Part shown: piece by piece, positions 7,302 through 13,777 of the stretch
Numbering within the stretch: the stretch's first letter is position 1
How the letters are laid out: every line of letters begins with the position of its first letter
Source: Gammaproteobacteria bacterium
Lineage (GTDB): Bacteria; Pseudomonadota; Gammaproteobacteria; GCA-001735895
NCBI GenBank assembly: GCA_029882955.1
Contig: JAOUJX010000055.1
Location: 1-14,765 of the forward strand
Length of the DNA stretch: 14,765 nt
Direction of reading: 5' to 3'
Notes under the pieces: generated by a model
Databases searched by the model: none
Seen by the model: the letters and a program-made list of their open reading frames with translations, nothing else
Told to the model about the DNA's origin: nothing
Position numbers and translations under genes: made by a program

Positions 7302-7327
7302 GCTTGTTTGAGTTCTTTCATGGTCAA
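7298..7327 (-). CDS. Putative 9-residue leader ORF coupled to the upstream slp gene
   Basis: On the minus strand GGAGG (7338-7334) is followed after 6 bases by TTG (7327-7325), which opens an in-frame run ACC ATG AAA GAA CTC AAA CAA GCA and then TGA (7300-7298). The encoded peptide would be MTMKELKQA (or MKELKQA from the ATG at 7321). Its stop overlaps the slp start as ATGA. The slp ATG itself has no Shine-Dalgarno sequence, so ribosomes recruited at GGAGG could reach slp by termination-reinitiation. The ORF is very short and could be chance; the strong ribosome site that does not serve the slp ATG directly is the main support. Confidence 0.35.
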   Translation of the reverse strand: MTMKELKQA

Positions 7328-7413
7328 TATGTTCCTCCAGGTTTCAATCATTCTGATTAGCCAATCCTGAAATCTCGATTTTTTACTTGTCTGTCAAATC
7401 GTAAACGGAGAAG

Positions 7414-7446
7414 ATGAACTCTTATTTTAACTCAGTGACGACCTGA
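7414..7446 (+). CDS. Putative 10-residue upstream ORF before the MttB-like gene
   Basis: GGAG (7407-7410) stands three bases before ATG 7414, which opens MNSYFNSVTT and stops at TGA (7444-7446), 8 bases before the methyltransferase ATG. The methyltransferase start has no Shine-Dalgarno of its own, and an in-frame stop at 7428-7430 rules out a longer form using this ribosome site. GGAG-to-ATG spacing is tight, so this is a weak candidate for a leader peptide. Confidence 0.2.
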   Translation: MNSYFNSVTT

Positions 7447-7454
7447 TTAATCTA

Positions 7455-9023
7455 ATGTTAGATGCGAGCGACTCCAACGATAAACAAAAAAACAGGAAGA
7501 GTCGACGTCGACGTAACCGAAGCACCGGTTCAAACGCACAAACTGCCGCAAAACCTAATACGCTTGGTATTGAGGGTGGACACTACACACCGTTAAACTC
7601 GACGCAAATATCGCAGATAGACCGCGCTGTATACGAAATTCTGGAAAAGACCGGTTTTTCCGAAGCCCCACCGATTGTTATCGAAACAGTCACCAAAGCG
7701 GGTGGTAAGCTGAACCGGGATAATCGACTGACCTTTCCTGCCAGCTTACTCGACAAAGCCCTCCACGGATTGGCGCGTCACTATACTTTATACGGACAAG
7801 TGGCCGGACACGAAATGCAAATGTCCGGCAAACACGTGCACACAGGCTCCGGCGGCGCCGCGCCTTATGTGGTTGATATCGATAGCGGACAATATCGGGA
7901 TTCGACCTTGAAAGATTTATACGACGCGGCGCGACTGGTTAATTCACTCGACAACATTCATTTCTTTAGCCGCTCGCTGGTCGCGCGTGATATGCCCGAT
8001 GAGATTTCTCTCGACATTAACACCGCCTATGCCAGCCTGAGCGGCTGCGAGAAACACGCGTTTATTGCGGCGACCAAGCCCGAGCACGTCGAAAAAATCG
8101 CCCAAATGTGTTTTATCGTAGCCGGGTCGCGCGAGAATTTCCTGGAAAAACCTTTTGTCTCGTTAAACAATAATCACGTGGTGTCACCCTTAAAATTTTC
8201 CGCCGATGCCTGCGGTATCATGGCCGAGGCCGCGCGCCTCGGTATTCCGGTACACGCTAATTCATTCGGCCAACTCGGCGCTTCCAGCCCGGTAACCATC
8301 GCAGGAACGCTGGCGCAAAACGTCGCCGAAACCCTGGCAGGCATGGTCTTCGCCTGGTTAGTCAATCCCGATGCAAAAGTCATATTTGGCTGTCGACCGA
8401 TGTTAACCGACCTTCGCACCGGCGGAATGACCGGAGGCAGCGGGGAGCAGGCTCAGTTGATGGCCGCAACTGCACTAATGGCACAATTTTATGACCTGCC
8501 CAATAGCTGTATCGCCGGTGCCACTGATAGCAAGTTAGCGGATGCACAAAGTGGCTACGAAAAGAGCCTCAGTGTCACGCTGGCAGCCCAGGCCGGTTCC
8601 AACGCCATCACTCAGGCAGCGGGTACGCAAGGCAGTTTAATGGGTTGCGCGCTTGAGAGTTATATCATCGACAATGACATGCTAGGTAGTATTTTACGTT
8701 CACTGAGCCCGCTCCAGATAGACGAAACTACACTGATGACCCGGGACATAGATACTATTGTGCGAAATGAAGGCCACTTCCTTGGTCACCCGCAAACATT
8801 GCATCGCATGCAGTCCGATTTTCTCTACCCCGAAATTGCCGACCGAAGAACCTTCGAAGAATGGCAGGCCGATGGCAGCAACGACATCCGCCAGGTAGCG
8901 AAAAAGAAAGCTCGAGAGATACTCAGTAGTCAGTTTCCTAAACATATCCCAGCAGATATCGATGATAAACTGCGAGCGCTATTCGATATACGCCTGCCTC
9001 AGTTCTTAATGGAGAAACCATGA
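7455..9023 (+). CDS. MttB-superfamily trimethylamine/quaternary-amine methyltransferase, non-pyrrolysine type
   Basis: A 522-residue protein of the trimethylamine methyltransferase (MttB) family. Residues 1-34 are a basic, low-complexity extension (KSRRRRNRSTG), then LGIEGGHYTPLNSTQI opens the conserved TIM-barrel fold, with EKTGFSEAPP (64-73), HTGSGGAAPYVVDIDSG (129-145), LNNNHVVSPLKFSADA (237-252), TGGMTGGSGEQAQL (322-335) and GATDSKLADAQSGYEKS (355-371). Known members move a methyl group from trimethylamine (pyrrolysine enzymes) or glycine betaine and similar quaternary amines (MtgB-type) to a corrinoid protein. The frame is uninterrupted by UAG and ends in TGA, so this is the pyrrolysine-free type and its substrate is open. 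No corrinoid protein or activase gene is in the window. It overlaps the next gene by ATGA (9020-9023), implying joint production. Confidence 0.88.
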   Translation: MLDASDSNDKQKNRKSRRRRNRSTGSNAQTAAKPNTLGIEGGHYTPLNSTQISQIDRAVYEILEKTGFSEAPPIVIETVTKAGGKLNRDNRLTFPASLLDKALHGLARHYTLYGQVAGHEMQMSGKHVHTGSGGAAPYVVDIDSGQYRDSTLKDLYDAARLVNSLDNIHFFSRSLVARDMPDEISLDINTAYASLSGCEKHAFIAATKPEHVEKIAQMCFIVAGSRENFLEKPFVSLNNNHVVSPLKFSADACGIMAEAARLGIPVHANSFGQLGASSPVTIAGTLAQNVAETLAGMVFAWLVNPDAKVIFGCRPMLTDLRTGGMTGGSGEQAQLMAATALMAQFYDLPNSCIAGATDSKLADAQSGYEKSLSVTLAAQAGSNAITQAAGTQGSLMGCALESYIIDNDMLGSILRSLSPLQIDETTLMTRDIDTIVRNEGHFLGHPQTLHRMQSDFLYPEIADRRTFEEWQADGSNDIRQVAKKKAREILSSQFPKHIPADIDDKLRALFDIRLPQFLMEKP

Positions 9024-9943
9024 AAATTGCAGTTTTTGGTGTCGGTGCCATGGGTTCGGTATACGCCGGTTTAATGACCGAAGCCGGGCACGAAGTCTGG
9101 GGCGTTGATGTCTGGCGGGAACACGTCGATACAATAAATCGTCAGGGCTTGCGGCTCGAAGGTGCCAGCGGAGACCGCGTTATTCAGGGTATGCACGCCA
9201 CCAGCAACGCTGATGACATTGGCCAATGCGACTTATATGTCATTGCCACCAAAGCGTCGGGGGTAGGTTCCGCAGCAAAATCTATAGCCTCGCTCATGGG
9301 AACCGGTTCTTTGGTATTGACCATCCAGAATGGTCTGGGTGCTGGCGAGCGTATCGCCGAACATATGGCAGTCGATAACGTATTACTCGGTGTTGCCGAC
9401 GGCTTTGGTGCCTCGATGAAGGGCCCTGGTCATGCCCACCACAATGCGATGAACCTGATTCGTCTCGGCGAAATGAAAGGTGGCATGACCGGGCGATTGC
9501 AACACACGACCAAAGTCTGGCAAGACGCTGGCTTTAATGCCAAAGCTTTCGATGATATCGATCAGCTCATCTGGGGGAAGTATATATCCAACGTCAGTTT
9601 CAGCGGCCCCTGCACGGTTTTTGACTGTACACTTGGCGAACTACTGGAAAATCCTGTGACTAAATGTATCGCTGAAGGTTGTGCCGCTGAAGTTTACGCA
9701 CTGGGCAAGGCAAAAGGTATTCAGTGGCCTTTCGACGATAGCGCCGAATATATCGCTGCATTCGCTGCCAGGATGCCTGATGCGCGACCGTCTATGTTAC
9801 TCGACCATCATGCGCGCCGCGTGTCCGAGATCGATGCCATAAACGGCATGGTGGTGACGCTCGGTAAGCAGTTGAATATCCCGACACCCTATAACGAAGT
9901 TTTAAGCGCAGTGATCCGGCAGCGTGAAGAGGCTTTTGTTTAA
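9020..9943 (+). CDS. Ketopantoate reductase (PanE/ApbA)-family NAD(P)-dependent dehydrogenase
   Basis: A 307-residue two-domain dehydrogenase of normal family length. The N-terminal Rossmann fold has G7-V-G9-A-M-G12 and the QNGLGAGE segment (103-110). The C-terminal helical domain has the likely catalytic lysine K187 in WGKYISNVSFS, and PSMLLDHHARRVSEIDAINGMVV (257-279, in two blocks) with E270 and N275, matching the active-site motifs of E. coli PanE. The biochemical class, reduction of a 2-oxo acid or the reverse, is well supported, but family members often do jobs other than pantoate synthesis. GGAG, five bases before the ATG and inside the end of the previous gene, serves as ribosome site. 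The tight overlap with the MttB-like gene argues for a catabolic dehydrogenase in the same pathway over true panE. Confidence 0.87.
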   Translation: MKIAVFGVGAMGSVYAGLMTEAGHEVWGVDVWREHVDTINRQGLRLEGASGDRVIQGMHATSNADDIGQCDLYVIATKASGVGSAAKSIASLMGTGSLVLTIQNGLGAGERIAEHMAVDNVLLGVADGFGASMKGPGHAHHNAMNLIRLGEMKGGMTGRLQHTTKVWQDAGFNAKAFDDIDQLIWGKYISNVSFSGPCTVFDCTLGELLENPVTKCIAEGCAAEVYALGKAKGIQWPFDDSAEYIAAFAARMPDARPSMLLDHHARRVSEIDAINGMVVTLGKQLNIPTPYNEVLSAVIRQREEAFV

Positions 9944-9988
9944 GTTAAAAATAAATTTTCGCCGTCAGGTTCGATGGGGCACTTAGTC

Positions 9989-10014
9989 ACCATGGATAAT
10001 CTGTCATCGATGGT
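9989..10014. other. Imperfect inverted repeat in the convergent gap 9944-10147
   Basis: ACCATGGAT (9989-9997) and ATCGATGGT (10006-10014) pair over 9 bases with one mismatch around an 8-base loop. It lies between the convergent dehydrogenase and yaiL genes, where a two-way terminator would be expected, but no T-run flanks it, so termination is only a possibility. The rest of the gap contains the degenerate coding-like stretch listed separately. Confidence 0.25.
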
Positions 10015-10025
10015 TGGTCACGCGT

Positions 10026-10154
10026 TTAGAGGATCTCGATTCCTTTTTCCTGTGCCTGAACCTGGACTAACCGCAGACTCTCATGGAGGAAAGAAAATCA
10101 GTTTTTGATTTGCGACCAGTCCTGCTCCAGAACTCCCAGCTGCCGATTTACCAC
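10026..10154 (-). pseudogene. Coding-like remnant downstream of yaiL, interrupted by one TGA
   Basis: On the minus strand a frame opening with GTG at 10154 (overlapping the yaiL stop) reads VVNRQLGVLEQDWSQIKN, meets TGA (10100-10098), and continues in phase as FSFLHESLRLVQVQ then AQEKGIEIL before TAA (10028-10026). The amphipathic, charged composition is like the end of a helical protein. It may be a decayed short gene or chance. I do not recognise a family. Confidence 0.2.
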
Positions 10155-10696
10155 ATTAAATCGTCGGGTATTTGATAATCCGCATAGGGATCGTCCTCGT
10201 CGATTTCCGTCTCGCTAACCTGGTTCAATTGCACAACAGAGTTTTGGTCTCTTTGCGCGATTTTTTCCGCTATTACCGCAGGAACCAGTTCGTAGCTGTC
10301 ATCACCGTTTCTGGGGAAAGTAACTATTGCCAGCCGGCCTGTCCCCAACTGATTTTGTAGCAAAGGCGTGACGAAAATCTTTTTTACCTTGTCGTTATGG
10401 ACAAAACTGTAATTAACATCACCACCTTCTCTGTCGACGCGATTTAAATCGATGAGCTGTTTAATCTGCGCCATCATTGCTTTCTGGTTTGACCGGGCTT
10501 GTTTCTGTCGATTCAATTCACGATCGCGTTCAACTTTTCTGGCCTGTTCCTGCTGTGCAGCCAGTCCAGTTTCATCGGTCGTTTTAGCACCGCCACGACC
10601 AGCTTTAGCCTGCTTTTGCTTTTCTTTTTTTGCTTTATTGGCCTTGTTTTTATTGATCAGACCGGCCTTGAGTAATTGATCCTGTAGAGATGCCAT
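10148..10696 (-). CDS. yaiL: YaiL-like DUF2058 protein
   Basis: A 182-residue cytoplasmic protein matching E. coli YaiL in length and design. Residues 1-13 (MASLQDQLLKAGL) are the typical start. Residues about 15-75 are Lys/Arg/Gln-rich and predicted helical, suited to nucleic-acid or ribosome contact. The conserved core includes QIKQLIDLNRVDREGGDVNYSF in two halves, VKKIFVTPLLQNQLGTGRLAIV, and VPAVIAEKIAQRD. The end is DEDDPYADYQIPDDLMW, almost identical to the family signature in enterobacteria. A longer reading from TTG at 10720 would add eight residues before the conserved MASLQ start and has no better ribosome site, so ATG 10696 is chosen. The biochemical function of the family is not firmly known; nucleic-acid association is suggested by annotation and by the basic region. 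Confidence 0.93.
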   Translation of the reverse strand: MASLQDQLLKAGLINKNKANKAKKEKQKQAKAGRGGAKTTDETGLAAQQEQARKVERDRELNRQKQARSNQKAMMAQIKQLIDLNRVDREGGDVNYSFVHNDKVKKIFVTPLLQNQLGTGRLAIVTFPRNGDDSYELVPAVIAEKIAQRDQNSVVQLNQVSETEIDEDDPYADYQIPDDLMW

Positions 10697-10774
10697 GGTA
10701 TCGCTGAAAAATTTAAACAAATAGCATATTAAACTGCGCGGTGAGATACCAGTGCTTAAACGCCATTATTGAAA

Positions 10775-12796
10775 TTAACCCAACCGCTCCAGTTTCTGCC
10801 TGAATTGTGCCGAGAGATTTTTCAGGCTTTTCGATTGTCGCAGGGACTCCGCTATTTGCGCCTGGCTATCCTGCAATAATTGATCGAGCTGTTCAAAATG
10901 GTTAACCATAGCGTCTGCAGTTTGCCCCCGCTCACTGGAAGTCTCATGCAGACTCTGAATTAAGTCCGGCAATTGCTTTACAGCTGCCAGCACTAACTCA
11001 AAGTTATGTGCCAACAACTCCATTTCTACAAGAGACTGTTGTGACATCTCCCTACTCACTGCCATCATCGATTCAGACTTGTCCGCTCGATTGCGCACAG
11101 TTTTCATAATGGACTGAATTTCCTCGGTGGAATCTTTAGTCTGCGTCGCCAGTAAACGCACTTCATCGGCGACTACCGCAAAGCCTCGCCCATGCTCACC
11201 CGCGCGCGCTGCTTCGATGGCTGCATTAAGCGCGAGCAGATTAGTCTGGTCAGAGATATTGGTAATCACCGACAAAGCCTCGGTGATTTTTCGGCGATCC
11301 TGCGACACCTCCTCCATGCTTATAGCCGATTCCTCAACATGAGCAGCGAGTTCGCGTAAATGTTGCGTGGTTTTCTCCAGCTGTTGGGCGCCGGCCCTCG
11401 AATCTCTTTCGATTTGTTCGGGATCCATTGCCAGTTCTATCATCTCATCGCCCGGGCTTACTAAAATAGCTGGTAGGCTTTCTGTGGCGGCGCTTAAGAC
11501 CCGACGTTGATTTTCTACCTCCTGTTCACGCTGACTGACGATCTGGTCTAGTTGCAGCGAAACCTGTCCAACTTCAACTATGGACTGATCGATGTCGACG
11601 CGCGTTTCACCGATTAATTCGACATAGCGATTGAATGCCTGCACGACTGGTCTTAGCTCGGGAGAGATATTTTCGTCGAGCCGTTGATTTAACCAGCCGC
11701 CTGTTTCCGTCATCGACTGCAGAGGCCCGGATATTGCCGCTATCGAATGCCTGATGCTGGAGGCGAGCAAAGCGCTTAAACCCAGCACGACTACCACAGC
11801 AATGGCAAGCAGACCCAGCATTTCAACTAACCGCTCTCCGGAGTCCGGTCGGGCGTCAGCTACAGGTGCAGGTTTCGCATTGACTAGCGCGACATTAAAC
11901 CGATCGACTTCACTACGGATTTCCTCGATATGACGACGGAGCGCCTGTTGTTCGTTTTGCTGCTGGCGATTAAACCAGGCTGGGTCATGCATTTTTATCG
12001 GCGACATCGAGATCGATTTAATTTTATCACTACTATCTAAAACTTCGGCGGCGGCATTACGAAATGAAGGCATTAACACCTCAAGACGACTCAGTCTGTC
12101 CCGATCAGGCCCCGCCAACGACGATGCAAGCATATCCTCTAGCGCATTTTCAGCCGCGTATAACTCTACCAGGAAGGCGTCGCGCTGGCTGCTGCGAGCA
12201 TCACTGGTATAGCCATTGAGCGTTGACATGGCAAATTGCATATGGCTCAACAACGCCTGGCTCTGGCGCCGAAGCGCGCCCTGATTAACCCGACTCAAAT
12301 CCATTTTTAACTGTCGTGCCAGATCGAGCATTTCCGGCATCAGGTCGTGATACAGATGTTTAACTTTTACCGCGCGTTCGCTCAACTGTGGTACCAGATT
12401 CTCTAAAAACAGGCTATCAAGGTTATCATTAACCTGTTTTATCTGAGACAGATCAGGCAGCCCAGCCAGCACAGTGTCAGCGAGTATCTGCCTGGCCCTG
12501 ACCGCCAGATTTTCATATTGTGATTCAATCTCGGTATCGGCCTGAAGCGAATACCTTGCCACCAATTGCAAACGCGATTGCCAGTTAAACAGCCATTCGG
12601 TTAATAACGGCGAGCGGGTTTCTGTCTGCTCGAATTGTGTCAGTGTCAGCTTCGAAACCGGCTCTACCCGGATCGGTGCGGGTGATTCGTCAAGCAACGA
12701 CCAGCCCAGCGCTATAGCAACTGATAACAGTATCATTACGCTAACGGGTAGTAAGGCGATCCTGACCAGCAAAGGCAGTCGATCAAAGCTATTCAT
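10775..12796 (-). CDS. Methyl-accepting chemotaxis protein with large helical periplasmic domain
   Basis: A 673-residue transmembrane receptor. TM1 is about residues 11-31 and TM2 about 324-346, so roughly 290 residues face the periplasm; they are Leu/Gln/Glu-rich and appear all-helical, unlike PAS or Cache sensors. A HAMP-like segment follows (about 348-400, with P358 and E380). The cytoplasmic signalling hairpin is unmistakable: ITNISDQTNLLALNAAIEAA (511-530), then RAGEHGRGFAVVADEVRLLA (531-550). It contacts CheA/CheW or a similar kinase complex. Between about 430 and 480 the stalk has a Pro/Asp/Glu-containing stretch (LPAILVSPGDEMIELAMDPE) that breaks the coiled coil. There is no C-terminal NWETF-type CheR tether. 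GGGAG nine bases upstream is the likely ribosome site, and the start overlaps the stop of the upstream gene as ATGA. Confidence 0.92.
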   Translation of the reverse strand: MNSFDRLPLLVRIALLPVSVMILLSVAIALGWSLLDESPAPIRVEPVSKLTLTQFEQTETRSPLLTEWLFNWQSRLQLVARYSLQADTEIESQYENLAVRARQILADTVLAGLPDLSQIKQVNDNLDSLFLENLVPQLSERAVKVKHLYHDLMPEMLDLARQLKMDLSRVNQGALRRQSQALLSHMQFAMSTLNGYTSDARSSQRDAFLVELYAAENALEDMLASSLAGPDRDRLSRLEVLMPSFRNAAAEVLDSSDKIKSISMSPIKMHDPAWFNRQQQNEQQALRRHIEEIRSEVDRFNVALVNAKPAPVADARPDSGERLVEMLGLLAIAVVVVLGLSALLASSIRHSIAAISGPLQSMTETGGWLNQRLDENISPELRPVVQAFNRYVELIGETRVDIDQSIVEVGQVSLQLDQIVSQREQEVENQRRVLSAATESLPAILVSPGDEMIELAMDPEQIERDSRAGAQQLEKTTQHLRELAAHVEESAISMEEVSQDRRKITEALSVITNISDQTNLLALNAAIEAARAGEHGRGFAVVADEVRLLATQTKDSTEEIQSIMKTVRNRADKSESMMAVSREMSQQSLVEMELLAHNFELVLAAVKQLPDLIQSLHETSSERGQTADAMVNHFEQLDQLLQDSQAQIAESLRQSKSLKNLSAQFRQKLERLG

Positions 12797-13701
12797 AAAA
12801 TCGGGCTCCCGGTCATAGCGACTAGCTGGGCCTGAATTTCCCGCATGCTCTGGTAAATATCGTCAACACTACTATCCTCGGTCTCGGCTGCAACCGAGCC
12901 AGGGTCAGGCAGCCCCAGACTAATTCGGGTACGATACAAATCACCAATGGTCGATCGGGTGATTTCAAAAATATCAATCAATTCTCTGGCGCCAGTTGCA
13001 ATGCTCCCCGGTGCCACGGGTTTGACATTCAACACACGCTGCAATCGACCGAGTAAATGCAGGTTCTGATAAGCCACCAGCATCACATCCCGATAGCTTT
13101 TTTGCTCAAATAACTGAGTAACCACCCCGGCGGAATTCAGCGATTTATGTTTGGCCAGGTTATCCAGGGATATTTTGATAAACGCCAGCTGCGTCTGCAC
13201 CGAACGGCTATCAGGTGGCGAATTAAGTTCGACCAGCAACTGCTTTAGATACCAAAGCCGACCGTAATTATCGTTAGTAGATTTACCGAATAGCGACTCC
13301 GGCCCTAAAGGTCGTTCGAGACTTTGCTGCTCCAGCAAAACATCGAGCCCCAGATTGATATATTCGAGCATATCAAAGCTGTCATCATAAACCACAGCTC
13401 GCGTCAAAGGCGCAACCCTGGCAAGCACAGCCACGGATGATTTTTGCTGCAGTTGTCGCAACAAAACAAGCGCAGCCATGGTTTGTTGATACAAGTCGGT
13501 TGGACGCTTATTTTCAAATTTCGGCACCGTCAGTTTACCCAGCGCAATTCCCGAAGTCTGTGCGAGCAGCTCAAGCTTGATAATGCCCAGCTCAGCGACT
13601 TCATAGATGTGATTATTATCACGAATTAAAGTTTGCGCCTGGGCGCTAAAGCCGCTGGCCAGAAGGACCAGAAGAATCACTGAAGCAGATTTCACACTCA
13701 T
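12793..13701 (-). CDS. Unrecognised secreted helix-rich protein coupled to the MCP
   Basis: A 302-residue protein with a clear signal peptide: K4, hydrophobic stretch 8-16, and a likely cut after A22 (SAQA|QT). There is no lipobox and no second hydrophobic segment, so the mature protein of about 280 residues should be soluble in the periplasm or exported. Sequence is Leu/Gln/Ser-rich and looks helical throughout; no enzyme motif, metal site or cysteine pair is evident. Blocks that may be conserved include LIRDNNHIYEVAELGIIKLEL (24-44, just after the signal), KRPTDLYQQTMAAL (65-78), YDDSFDMLEYINLGLDVLL (110-128 region) and FEITRSTIGDLYRTRISLGL (near 250-270). I do not recognise a family. The four-base ATGA overlap with the MCP gene indicates equal, coupled synthesis, so a role as ligand-binding or accessory partner of that receptor is the best inference. 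Confidence 0.75.
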   Translation of the reverse strand: MSVKSASVILLVLLASGFSAQAQTLIRDNNHIYEVAELGIIKLELLAQTSGIALGKLTVPKFENKRPTDLYQQTMAALVLLRQLQQKSSVAVLARVAPLTRAVVYDDSFDMLEYINLGLDVLLEQQSLERPLGPESLFGKSTNDNYGRLWYLKQLLVELNSPPDSRSVQTQLAFIKISLDNLAKHKSLNSAGVVTQLFEQKSYRDVMLVAYQNLHLLGRLQRVLNVKPVAPGSIATGARELIDIFEITRSTIGDLYRTRISLGLPDPGSVAAETEDSSVDDIYQSMREIQAQLVAMTGSPIL

Positions 13702-13723
13702 TGAGTCACAGATTGCTTATTAA

Positions 13724-13751
13724 ACAATACCATTATCGGCACTAGCGCCAA
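13724..13751 (-). promoter_or_regulatory. Candidate sigma70-type promoter for the secreted protein-MCP pair
   Basis: On the minus strand TTGGCG (13751-13746, 4 of 6 to the -35 consensus) and TATTGT (13729-13724, 4 of 6 to the -10) are separated by 16 bp. Transcription would begin about 16 bases before ATG 13701, giving a very short leader without a Shine-Dalgarno sequence. It lies in the 76-bp divergent gap shared with the amidase gene. Confidence 0.3.
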
Positions 13752-13777
13752 TTGCTTTAATTTGCTTAGATAGTCCC

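Noticed and set aside
6921..7370. 149-codon open frame opposite the upstream slp gene
   Set aside because: It is the antisense of a well-supported lipoprotein gene, and its composition gives no domain or signal.
7369..7397. Perfect TTGACA on the minus strand (7397-7392) as -35 of an slp promoter
   Set aside because: The sequence 17 bp downstream is GATTTC, a poor -10, and spacings of 16 and 18 are no better, so I do not list it as a promoter.
7455..9023. Pyrrolysine-coding UAG in the MttB-like gene
   Set aside because: The 522-codon frame has no internal TAG and ends in TGA, so pyrrolysine is not used.
9020..9943. Naming the dehydrogenase panE
   Set aside because: The family is certain but the overlap with a methyltransferase gene and absence of other pantothenate genes make the specific role doubtful.
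10697..10720. TTG-initiated eight-residue extension of the YaiL-like protein
   Set aside because: The family starts at the conserved MASLQ-like sequence, and no ribosome site favours the TTG.
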